Both the position numbers and the translations under genes were made by a program. This document shows positions 9,501 through 16,955 of a DNA stretch of 26,269 nucleotides, piece after piece; the first letter of the stretch is position 1; each line of letters opens with the position of its first letter. Source of the stretch: Betaproteobacteria bacterium RIFCSPLOWO2_02_FULL_68_150 (GTDB lineage: Bacteria; Pseudomonadota; Gammaproteobacteria; Burkholderiales; SG8-39). Below the pieces are notes generated by a model. It was given only the letters and a program-made list of their open reading frames with translations, had not been told where the DNA came from and did not search any database. Where the stretch lies: positions 1-26,269 of the forward strand of contig MERE01000168.1 of the NCBI GenBank assembly GCA_001771975.1, read 5' to 3'.

Positions 9501-12484
9501 GCCGCGAATTCGGCGGCGCAACCGGCGGCATCGCCGGGTTCGGCGTGGCAGCGCAGCAGCCGGAACGCGGGCTTGCCGGCGGCGCGCGGAAGCCGGCTCG
9601 CCTGCTCTTGCCATAGCCTGAGCGCCTGCTGCGGCGCGCGCGCCGCGAGGTAGCCGCTCATGCCCGCGAGCAGCAGATACTCGCGGTTCTCGCTGTGCAG
9701 CTCGGACTGCGAGTGCAGCAATTCGGCGGCCAGCGCGCCCATGCGCGCGGCGTCGCGCATGGCGACGGCCTGTGCGAGCCCGATCCAGCGCCGCTGGAAC
9801 TGGTGCAGCTCGCGAAAGCACGGCGCGGCCGCGACGCGCTGCCAGATGGCGCCCGCCTCCTCGGCAACGAGGTACGGATTGACCGCCTTCGCGACGTTCA
9901 CCAGGGCATGCAGCCAGACGTCGAAATCCCTCGGCGCCTGGCATTCGAGCAGACGCAGCTTGAGCAGCTCGAGATCCTTTTGCAGCGAGGGCGGCACAGC
10001 GCGCGGTTCGGGCAGCGTCGCGCCGAGCAGGACGTCGCGGGCGTAGCGCGCCAGGCGCGTATTTTCGATGCGATCGAACGTTTCGGCGCCCTTGTGCAGG
10101 GGATTCACGGGGCGGCGCGCGCGCGCCGGCTCGACCATCTCGAGAAACGGAACGCCGGCGTTCAGCATCGCCACGACGTCGGCCGCGCTGCGTTCCGTGA
10201 AGCGATGGCGTGCCGCGTTCAGGTCGAGCAGCGGGTAGAAGTCGGAATTGGCGGGCACGCCGTAGCTCGCGAACAGGGGCTCGAGGGTGGCGCGATTGCC
10301 GAGATAGCGCGCATCCAGGTCGCCGGGACTGACCACGTGCACCGCGAAGAGCTCGCGCGCGAGCCCGGGTTCGCCGAACACCTGCGCCTGCGGCGGCAGC
10401 GGCAGCGGCGCGTCGCTCGCCACGATGAGCACGTCGTGGTCGCTCGGCGCGAACACGGCGTAATGCGGCAACGCCTCGCCGAGCGCGCGCATCACCGATG
10501 CGAGCAGGGCGGCGTCGACCTCGTAGAGCTGAAACCACTGCACCAGCAGGCCGCCGGGGTTGAGGTGATTGCGGATGCGGCGGTAGAACTCGCGCGTGAA
10601 CAGGCTCGCGACGCCGCTCACCCACGGGTTCGACGGCTCCGAGACGACGATGTCGTAGCGCCGGTTGCGCGCCGCGAAAAAGCTCTTGGCGTCGTCGATC
10701 AGGATCAGGCTGCGCGGATCGGCGAAGGCAGCGCTGTTGCGCGGCGCGAAGCCGCGCGAGGCCTCCGCCATCGCGGCCTCGATTTCCACGGTCTCGACGC
10801 GCTCGAGGCCGAAGCTCTGCAGCAGGGTGTGCGTGGTGAGTCCGGTGCCGATGCCGATCACCGCTGCGCTGCGCGCCGCGGGCTTGAGCGCGAGGGGCAG
10901 CGCGCCGGTCAATACCATGGTGATTTCGTCGCTGCCGCGCACGGCGCCGGCAACGAGATTGATGGCGCCGTCGGACTTGCCGTTGGTGCGGATGCTGGTC
11001 GCCTCGGGGTAGCGCACCAGGTGCACGGTCGCCGTCTTGCCGTCCTTGCGATACAGGATCTCGGCGTCGCGCGAGCCGGCCAGGTCGCCGTAGCGAAACA
11101 CCCCGGCAGTCATCTTGTTGGCATCGAGCTCGAAGGCGAGCGCGAGCGGGACGAACAGCGCCGCGCAGCACGCGGCGCCGAATGCGAGCGCCCGCCGCTC
11201 CTCGGCGAAGCGGTGCAGCAGGATGAGACCGAGCACCGCGTCGAGCAGCGCGCCCGCCATGAGCGTGCCTTTCAGGCCCCACTCCGGCAGCCCGACGTGC
11301 ACCGCGAGCAGCACGCCGCCGATGGCGCCGAGCGTATTGGCCGCATACACCCTGCCGATCGCCGCTTCGCCGGCGCCGCGCCGCAGCAGCGCGGCCGTGA
11401 TGAGCGGCAGCGTCATGCCGGCGCAGAACGTTGCGGGCAGCATGACCAGCGCGGCCACCGCCTGGCCCGACAGACTGAACAGCAGGTAGCCGGTGTCGCT
11501 CCGCGCGAGGCCCTTCATCAGCCACTCCATGAGCGCGAAGCTGTGGTCGTACACCGGCAGCGTCGCGAGCGCCGCAAGGCCCATCACGACCTGCACCACG
11601 CCGAGCAGGCGTTCGGGAGCGGCTGCGGCGTCGACGCGCCGCCGCACCGCGAGCCCGCCGAGCGCCAGTCCGAAGATGAATACCGACAGCATCAGCTCGA
11701 ACGAATGGGTCGACGCGCCGAGCACCAGCGAAAGCATCCGGATCCAGCTGATCTCGTAAACGAAGGACGCGAGTCCCGTCAGGCCGGCGACGGCGAGCAG
11801 CAGCCGCGTCACGCCGGCATCGCCGCCGGCGCGCGCGGCGAGCGGCGCTGCGTGCGCCGGGCGCGCGAGCCAGGCGACGAGCGCCGCCAGCACGAGGTTG
11901 ATCGCGCCCGCGGTTCGCAGCGTTCCGGGAAGGCCCGCCCAGGCGATCAGCACGAAACCGCTCGCGAGCACGCCTGCCGCGGCGCCGAGGCTGTTGCTGA
12001 AGTAGAGCATCGCCACCGATTCGCCGCTCGCGGCCGGATGCGCGCGCGCCAGCCCGGCGCTCATGAGCGGAAACGTCGTGCCGAGCAGCACCGATTGCGG
12101 CAGGATCAGCAAGCAGGCGAGCGCGAGTTTCGCCGCCAGCGCGGCCGACTCGGAGTCGAGCGCCGGCAGCAGCGTGGCGTACGACCAGTCGGTCGCGGCG
12201 ACGAACAGTTCGTGGAAGCCGAACGCGCAAAGCCCGATGAGCGCTTCCACCAGCGCGTAACCGGCGAGCGGATTGCGCAGCCGCGTCGACACGCGGGCGA
12301 GCAGCGCGCTGCCCGCGGCAAGTCCTCCCATGAAGACCACCAGCACGAGCGACTGCGCATACGCCGCGTGGCCGAGGAACAGTTTCAGGTAATGCGTCCA
12401 GATCGATTCGTAGATGAGGCCGGCGAATCCGGAGGCGATGAACAGCGCGTAGAACGCTGCGCGCGGCGGCGTGTGCTGCAGCAT
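9485..12484 (-). CDS. Large membrane protein with a spermidine-synthase-like domain
   Basis: The 999-residue product has three parts. Residues about 10-450 are a polytopic membrane region made of two similar halves (about 12-210 and 228-425). Residues about 475-690 are a Rossmann methyltransferase-like domain of the spermidine synthase family: the glycine loop VIGIGTG is at 542-548, acidic VEIEA at 566-570, and IDDAKSFF at 596-603. Residues about 790-999 are a helical tail. Where true spermidine synthases have the catalytic DxxDP motif, this protein has SEPSNPW (615-621), so aminopropyl transfer is doubtful. Such fused membrane/synthase-like proteins are widespread but their substrates are unknown to me. 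An extended -10 box sits 9 nt before the ATG. It is the only - strand gene and diverges from an MFS transporter gene. Membrane location is confident; function is not. Confidence 0.85.
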   Translation of the reverse strand: MLQHTPPRAAFYALFIASGFAGLIYESIWTHYLKLFLGHAAYAQSLVLVVFMGGLAAGSALLARVSTRLRNPLAGYALVEALIGLCAFGFHELFVAATDWSYATLLPALDSESAALAAKLALACLLILPQSVLLGTTFPLMSAGLARAHPAASGESVAMLYFSNSLGAAAGVLASGFVLIAWAGLPGTLRTAGAINLVLAALVAWLARPAHAAPLAARAGGDAGVTRLLLAVAGLTGLASFVYEISWIRMLSLVLGASTHSFELMLSVFIFGLALGGLAVRRRVDAAAAPERLLGVVQVVMGLAALATLPVYDHSFALMEWLMKGLARSDTGYLLFSLSGQAVAALVMLPATFCAGMTLPLITAALLRRGAGEAAIGRVYAANTLGAIGGVLLAVHVGLPEWGLKGTLMAGALLDAVLGLILLHRFAEERRALAFGAACCAALFVPLALAFELDANKMTAGVFRYGDLAGSRDAEILYRKDGKTATVHLVRYPEATSIRTNGKSDGAINLVAGAVRGSDEITMVLTGALPLALKPAARSAAVIGIGTGLTTHTLLQSFGLERVETVEIEAAMAEASRGFAPRNSAAFADPRSLILIDDAKSFFAARNRRYDIVVSEPSNPWVSGVASLFTREFYRRIRNHLNPGGLLVQWFQLYEVDAALLASVMRALGEALPHYAVFAPSDHDVLIVASDAPLPLPPQAQVFGEPGLARELFAVHVVSPGDLDARYLGNRATLEPLFASYGVPANSDFYPLLDLNAARHRFTERSAADVVAMLNAGVPFLEMVEPARARRPVNPLHKGAETFDRIENTRLARYARDVLLGATLPEPRAVPPSLQKDLELLKLRLLECQAPRDFDVWLHALVNVAKAVNPYLVAEEAGAIWQRVAAAPCFRELHQFQRRWIGLAQAVAMRDAARMGALAAELLHSQSELHSENREYLLLAGMSGYLAARAPQQALRLWQEQASRLPRAAGKPAFRLLRCHAEPGDAAGCAAEFAAYGGL

Positions 12485-12492
12485 GGCGCGCG

Positions 12493-12501
12493 TTTATAGC
12501 A
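12493..12501 (-). promoter_or_regulatory. Extended -10 promoter for the synthase-like gene
   Basis: Read on the - strand, TGCTATAAA is an excellent extended -10 element. Transcription would start near 12486, only about 2 nt before the ATG at 12484, so the mRNA would be leaderless or nearly so. No Shine-Dalgarno sequence is seen. The element lies in a 62-bp divergent gap shared with the MFS gene. Confidence 0.5.
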
Positions 12502-12546
12502 CGGCCGCCGGTGCCGCCTGTGTAACATCGGGCGCACGGGATTGCG

Positions 12547-13683
12547 ATGCTTCGGCTGGCCGGTTTTTACTTCGCCTACTTCTGCCACCTCGGCGCGTTC
12601 GTGGCGTACTTTTCGCTGTGGCTCGAGGCGCGCGGCTACGCGCCCGCCGAGATCGCCGCGGTGCTCGCGCTGCCGCAGCTGGTGCGCATCGTCGCGCCGG
12701 CCGCCTGGGGCTGGGTCGCCGACCTGTGGGGCGCGCGGTTCCCCGGCGGGCGCCCTGGCCTGGTCGCGCTGTCGTCGCTGCTCGCGGCGCTCGGCCTCGC
12801 CTTGCTGATGCAGGCCGACAGCCTGCAGGCGGTGACCGCGCTGGTGGCCGTGACGGCGCTCTTCACCTCCGGGATCCTGCCGCTCGTCGATGCGACGACG
12901 CTGAGCGTGCTGGGCGCGCGCACCGAGCGCTACGGGCCGGTGCGGCTGTGGGGTTCGGTCGGATTCATCGCCAGCGTGCTCGCGGTCGGCGCGCTGCTCG
13001 ACCGGCAGCCCGTCGCCGTGCTGTTGCCGATCGTCGCGGCCTTGATGGCGCTCGCCGCACTGAGCGCACTCGCATTGCCGCAGGTCCGCACCGCGCCGGC
13101 GGAGCCTGGCGCGCCCTCTCTGACACGCGTGCTGCGCGAGCCGCGCGTGCGGGCGCTGCTCGCGGCTTGTTTCTGCATGAGCGTAGCGCACGGCGCGCTG
13201 TACGTCTTTTATTCGATCTATCTGGTCGATGCCGGCTACTCGAAATCGGCCGTCGGGATGCTATGGACTCTCGGCGTGGTCGCCGAGATCGCGCTGTTCC
13301 TGGGATTGCCCCTGCTGTTTCGCAACTTCACGTTGCGTGCGCTGCTGCTGGCGAGTTTCGTTGCCGCTGCAGTGCGCTTCGTCGCCATCGGCTGGGGCGT
13401 CGGCTCGCTGGCGCTGCTTGCTGCGGCGCAGTTGCTGCATGCGCTGACGTTCGGCGCGTTTCATTGCGCTGCGGTGGCGGCGGTGCACCGGCTGTTCAGC
13501 GGGGCGCTCGCGGTGCGGGGACAAGCACTTTACGCGAGCCTGTCCTACGGGCTCGGCGGTGCCGCCGGCATGCTGCTCGCCGGCTGGAGCTGGGGCGCCC
13601 TGGGTCCCGAGCTGACGTTCACGCTCTGCGGCGGATTCGCCGTCGCCGGCGCGGTGCTGATCGCCTGGAAGGTGCGCTTGTGA
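12547..13683 (+). CDS. Major facilitator superfamily transporter (HcaT-like)
   Basis: A 378-residue inner-membrane protein with about 12 hydrophobic helices, for example AFVAYFSLWLEARGY near the start and GMLLAGWSWGALG near the end. The segment YGPVRLWGSVGFI and the helix with ALTFGAFHCAAVAAVHRLF resemble the phenylpropionate permease/nucleoside symporter-like branch of the MFS. The substrate cannot be read from sequence. GGGA at 12538-12541 lies 5 nt before the ATG, and a weak -10 like TAACAT (12523-12528) is upstream. It is divergent from the synthase-like gene across 62 bp, so the two may share control. No partner enzyme gene for aromatic catabolism is nearby, so an aromatic-acid substrate should not be assumed. 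Confidence 0.88.
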   Translation: MLRLAGFYFAYFCHLGAFVAYFSLWLEARGYAPAEIAAVLALPQLVRIVAPAAWGWVADLWGARFPGGRPGLVALSSLLAALGLALLMQADSLQAVTALVAVTALFTSGILPLVDATTLSVLGARTERYGPVRLWGSVGFIASVLAVGALLDRQPVAVLLPIVAALMALAALSALALPQVRTAPAEPGAPSLTRVLREPRVRALLAACFCMSVAHGALYVFYSIYLVDAGYSKSAVGMLWTLGVVAEIALFLGLPLLFRNFTLRALLLASFVAAAVRFVAIGWGVGSLALLAAAQLLHALTFGAFHCAAVAAVHRLFSGALAVRGQALYASLSYGLGGAAGMLLAGWSWGALGPELTFTLCGGFAVAGAVLIAWKVRL

Positions 13684-13819
13684 CCTCGAGGGCCCTCGGC
13701 ATGAAGCGCGTGCTACCGTTGTATCGCGAGGTGCGCCGCTAACCCACACGGCGTCGAAGGTCTTGGCGCGGCGCACGCGCGGCCGCATTGCGCTGCGATA
13801 AAATCGGCCGCATCCGACC
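13684..13819. other. Intergenic region before leuC
   Basis: These 136 bp hold no convincing gene. A 13-codon frame (13701-13742, MKRVLPLYREVRR) exists, but it has no ribosome binding site and only two leucines, so it is not a persuasive leucine leader peptide. No clear attenuator-like paired hairpins or T run were seen. The only promoter-like string is TAAAAT near the leuC start. Confidence 0.6.
13799..13804 (+). promoter_or_regulatory. Possible -10 box of the leuCDB operon
   Basis: TAAAAT lies in an otherwise very GC-rich region 15 nt before the leuC ATG. No good -35 hexamer is found at 16-18 nt spacing. If used, the transcript would have only about 9 nt of leader, consistent with the lack of a Shine-Dalgarno site before leuC. 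Confidence 0.3.
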
Positions 13820-15238
13820 ATGTCAGGCCAAACCCTTTACGACAAGCTCTGGAACGAACACCTCGTGCACTTGGAGGACGACGGCACGGCGCTGCTCTAC
13901 ATCGACCGCCACCTGGTGCACGAGGTCACGAGCCCGCAGGCATTCGAGGGACTGAAACTCGCCGGGCGCAAGCCCTGGCGCATCGAGTCGGTCGTGGCGA
14001 CGGCCGATCACAATACGCCGACCACCGGCTGGGAGCACGGCATCGCCGGCATCACCGACCGTACCTCGCGCATCCAGATCGAGACGCTCGATGCGAACAT
14101 CCGCGAGTTCGGCGCCAAGGCGTACTTCCCGTTTCTCGACCGGCGCCAGGGCATCGTGCACGTGATCGGACCGGAGCAGGGCGCGACGCTGCCCGGGATG
14201 ACCGTGGTGTGCGGCGATTCGCACACCAGCACGCACGGGGCGTTCGCGTGCCTTGCGCACGGCATCGGCACTTCCGAGGTCGAGCACGTCCTCGCCACGC
14301 AGTGCCTGATCGCCAGGAAGATGCGCAACATGCGCGTCAGCGTAGAGGGCACGCTGGCGCGCGGCGTGAGCGCCAAGGACGCGGTGCTCGCCATCATCGG
14401 CCGCATCGGCACTGCGGGCGGCAGCGGACATGCGATCGAATTCGCCGGCAGCGCGATCCGCGGCCTGTCGATGGAAGGGCGCATGACGGTGTGCAACATG
14501 GCGATCGAGGCCGGGGCGCGCGCCGGGATGGTGGCGGTGGACGCAACGACGATCGAATACGTCAAGGGGCGTCCGTTCGCGCCGGCCGGTCCCGACTGGA
14601 ACGCGGCGGCCGCTTACTGGAGGACTCTCAAAAGCGAAGCGGACGCGCATTTCGACCGCGAAGTTTCGTTTCGTGCGGAGGAAATCCGGCCGCAGGTGAC
14701 CTGGGGCACCTCACCCGAGATGGTGGTTCCGGTCGACGACGCGGTGCCCGACCCGGAGAAGGAAAGGGACGCGCAGAGGCGCGAAGGCATGGAACGCGCG
14801 CTGCAATACATGGGCCTGCGTCCGCGCACCCGGATCACCGACATCCGGCTCGACAAGGTTTTCATCGGTTCGTGCACCAATTCGCGCATCGAGGACCTGC
14901 GCATCGCGGCCGCGGTGGTGAAGGGCCGGCGCGTGGCTCCCGGCATCCGGCTCGCGCTGGTGGTTCCGGGATCCGGCCTGGTCAAGGCGCAGGCGGAGCG
15001 CGAAGGACTGGACCGGACGTTCCGCGAGGCCGGCTTCGAGTGGCGCGAACCGGGATGCTCGATGTGCCTCGCGATGAACGCCGACCGGCTCGAGCCGGGC
15101 GAGCGCTGCGCCTCCACCTCGAATCGCAACTTCGAGGGCCGCCAGGGCAACGGCGGGCGCACCCACCTCGTCTCGCCCGCGATGGCCGCCGCCGCGGCGA
15201 TCGCCGGGCATTTCGTCGACATCCGCGGGTGGCGGTGA
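13820..15238 (+). CDS. leuC: 3-isopropylmalate dehydratase large subunit
   Basis: LeuC with LeuD isomerises 2-isopropylmalate to 3-isopropylmalate in leucine synthesis. It is an aconitase-family [4Fe-4S] protein of 472 residues, the family's usual size. It begins with QTLYDKLWNEHLV. Cluster cysteines are at residues 352 (FIGSCTNSR), 413 and 416 (PGCSMCLAMN). The substrate-site segments VCGDSHTSTHGAFACLAHGIG and SNRNFEGRQGNGGRTHL are intact. The ATG at 13820 matches the family start; no strong ribosome binding site is visible. The stop shares one base with the leuD start (TGATG), so the subunits are translationally coupled. Confidence 0.97.
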   Translation: MSGQTLYDKLWNEHLVHLEDDGTALLYIDRHLVHEVTSPQAFEGLKLAGRKPWRIESVVATADHNTPTTGWEHGIAGITDRTSRIQIETLDANIREFGAKAYFPFLDRRQGIVHVIGPEQGATLPGMTVVCGDSHTSTHGAFACLAHGIGTSEVEHVLATQCLIARKMRNMRVSVEGTLARGVSAKDAVLAIIGRIGTAGGSGHAIEFAGSAIRGLSMEGRMTVCNMAIEAGARAGMVAVDATTIEYVKGRPFAPAGPDWNAAAAYWRTLKSEADAHFDREVSFRAEEIRPQVTWGTSPEMVVPVDDAVPDPEKERDAQRREGMERALQYMGLRPRTRITDIRLDKVFIGSCTNSRIEDLRIAAAVVKGRRVAPGIRLALVVPGSGLVKAQAEREGLDRTFREAGFEWREPGCSMCLAMNADRLEPGERCASTSNRNFEGRQGNGGRTHLVSPAMAAAAAIAGHFVDIRGWR

Positions 15239-15879
15239 TGGAGCCGTTCAAGGTCCTCAACGGGCTCGTCGCGCCGCTCGATCGCGCGAACGTCGACACC
15301 GATCAGATCATCCCGAAGCAGTTCCTGAAGTCGATCCACCGCTCGGGTTTCGGGCCCAACCTGTTCGATGCCTGGCGCTACCTCGACCCCGGCGAGCCCG
15401 GCACGGATCCGGCGCGGCGGGCGCCGAATCCGGCGTTCGTCCTCAACCAGCCGCGCTTCCGCGGCGCGAGCATCCTGCTGGCGCGCAAGAATTTCGGCTG
15501 CGGCTCCTCGCGCGAGCACGCACCCTGGGCGCTGCTCGACGCGGGTTTTCGCTGCGTCATCGCGCCTTCGTTCGCCGATATCTTCTTCAACAACTGCTTC
15601 AAGAACGGCCTGCTGCCGGTGGTGCTGAGCGAAGCCGAGGTGGAGGCGCTGTTTCACGACTGCGCGGCTTTCGCAGGTTTCCGCCTCACGGTGGATCTCG
15701 CCGCGCAGGCCGTCGCGACCGAAGACCGCGCCAAGGTCATGCGCTTCGAGGTCGATGCGTTCCGCAAGCATTGCCTGCTGAACGGACTCGACGAAATCGG
15801 CCTGACGCTGCGCCACGCCGACACCATCCGCGCGTTCGAGGCGAATCGCCGCCAGCGCCACCCCTGGCTGTACCGCTAG
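15238..15879 (+). CDS. leuD: 3-isopropylmalate dehydratase small subunit
   Basis: The small subunit completes the isopropylmalate isomerase with LeuC. The protein has 213 residues, the normal length. It starts MEPFKVLNGLVAPLDRANVD, followed by TDQIIPKQFLK. The hallmark segment LARKNFGCGSSREHAPWAL contributes substrate-binding residues. It follows leuC with a 1-nt overlap and is 5 nt before leuB. In some betaproteobacteria a small entericidin-like lipoprotein gene lies between leuC and leuD; none is present here. Confidence 0.97.
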   Translation: MEPFKVLNGLVAPLDRANVDTDQIIPKQFLKSIHRSGFGPNLFDAWRYLDPGEPGTDPARRAPNPAFVLNQPRFRGASILLARKNFGCGSSREHAPWALLDAGFRCVIAPSFADIFFNNCFKNGLLPVVLSEAEVEALFHDCAAFAGFRLTVDLAAQAVATEDRAKVMRFEVDAFRKHCLLNGLDEIGLTLRHADTIRAFEANRRQRHPWLYR

Positions 15880-15884
15880 CGGCC

Positions 15885-16940
15885 ATGAAGATCGCCGTCC
15901 TGCCGGGCGATGGCATTGGCCCGGAGATCGTGGCGCAGGCCTTGCTGGTGCTGCGACGCCTCGCGCTGCCGCTCGAGATCGAGCAGGCCCCGGTGGGAGG
16001 CGCCGGCTATCTGGCGGCGGGCGATCCGTTGCCGCCGTCAACGCTCGCTCTGGCCAAGGCGGCCGATGCCATCCTTTTCGGCGCCGTGGGCGATCCGCGC
16101 TTCGATCGGCTTGAGCGCGCCAAGCGGCCGGAGCAGGCGATCCTCGGCCTGCGTAAGGAACTGGGCCTGTTCGCCAACCTGAGGCCGGCCCAGGTGCACG
16201 CCGAACTTGCGTCGGCCTCGGCACTGCGACCCGAAATCGTCAGCGGGCTCGACATCCTTATCGTGCGCGAACTGACCGGCGACATCTACTTCGGCGAGCC
16301 GAAGGGAATCCGCCGTACGCAGACTGGCGAGCGCGAGGGCTTCGATACGATGCGCTACCGCGAAAGCGAGGTCCGGCGCATTGCGCGCGTAGCGTTCGAG
16401 GCGGCAAGAAAGCGCAAGCGCAAGCTCTGCTCGGTGGACAAGGCCAACGTGCTGGAGACTTCGCAGCTTTGGCGCGAGGTGGTGAGCGCCGAAGCGAAGA
16501 ACTATCCGGACCTCGAGCTGCAGCACATGTATGTGGACAACTGCGCGATGCAGCTGGTGCGCAATCCAGGGCAGTTCGATGTCATCGTCACCGGAAACCT
16601 GTTCGGCGACATCCTTTCCGACGAGGCCTCGATGCTCACGGGCTCGATCGGCATGCTGCCCTCGGCTTCGCTCGATGCGAGCGGCAAGGGCCTGTTCGAG
16701 CCGATTCACGGTTCGGCGCCTGATATCGCGGGCCACGGCGTCGCCAATCCGCTCGCGACCATTCTTTCGGCGGCGATGATGCTGCGCTACTCGCTCGCGC
16801 GCCCGGATGCTGCCGCGCGGGTCGAGCGCGCGGTGGCGCAGGTGTTGCGCGAGGGCTATCGCACGGCCGACATATATACTGCGGGTGCGAAAAAGGTCGG
16901 CACCGACGAGATGGGGGCGGCGGTGGCGGCGAGACTGTGA
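15885..16940 (+). CDS. leuB: 3-isopropylmalate dehydrogenase
   Basis: An NAD-dependent oxidative decarboxylase that converts 3-isopropylmalate to 2-oxoisocaproate, the last leucine-specific oxidation step. From the ATG at 15885 it has 351 residues. It starts MKIAVLPGDGIGPEIVAQA. The Mg/substrate-site motif NLFGDILSDEASML is followed by TGSIGMLPSAS, and the NAD-site segment EPIHGSAPDIAGHGVANP is intact. The frame is open upstream into leuD, but the chosen ATG gives the conserved N-terminus. The leuA gene of the first step is not in the window. asd begins 15 nt downstream. Confidence 0.97.
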   Translation: MKIAVLPGDGIGPEIVAQALLVLRRLALPLEIEQAPVGGAGYLAAGDPLPPSTLALAKAADAILFGAVGDPRFDRLERAKRPEQAILGLRKELGLFANLRPAQVHAELASASALRPEIVSGLDILIVRELTGDIYFGEPKGIRRTQTGEREGFDTMRYRESEVRRIARVAFEAARKRKRKLCSVDKANVLETSQLWREVVSAEAKNYPDLELQHMYVDNCAMQLVRNPGQFDVIVTGNLFGDILSDEASMLTGSIGMLPSASLDASGKGLFEPIHGSAPDIAGHGVANPLATILSAAMMLRYSLARPDAAARVERAVAQVLREGYRTADIYTAGAKKVGTDEMGAAVAARL

Positions 16941-16955
16941 GCTGAGGAGCCAGGG

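Noticed and set aside
9228..12230. A second 1000-codon open frame on the - strand in another phase
   Set aside because: Low-complexity Arg/Ala/Gly translation that shadows the real gene; no domain signal.
9485..12484. Polyamine biosynthesis operon
   Set aside because: No speA, speB, speC or speD neighbour is present, and the domain lacks the usual aminopropyltransferase motif, so a polyamine role cannot be claimed.
9695..12499. A 934-codon open frame on the + strand opposite the synthase-like gene
   Set aside because: Its translation is rich in Arg, Gln, His, Glu and Ala without any hydrophobic core or motif. The - strand frame has membrane helices, a glycine loop and an internal repeat. 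Long antisense frames are expected at this GC content.
13701..13742. 13-codon frame as a leu leader peptide
   Set aside because: It has only two leucines, no ribosome binding site and no clear alternative hairpins after it.
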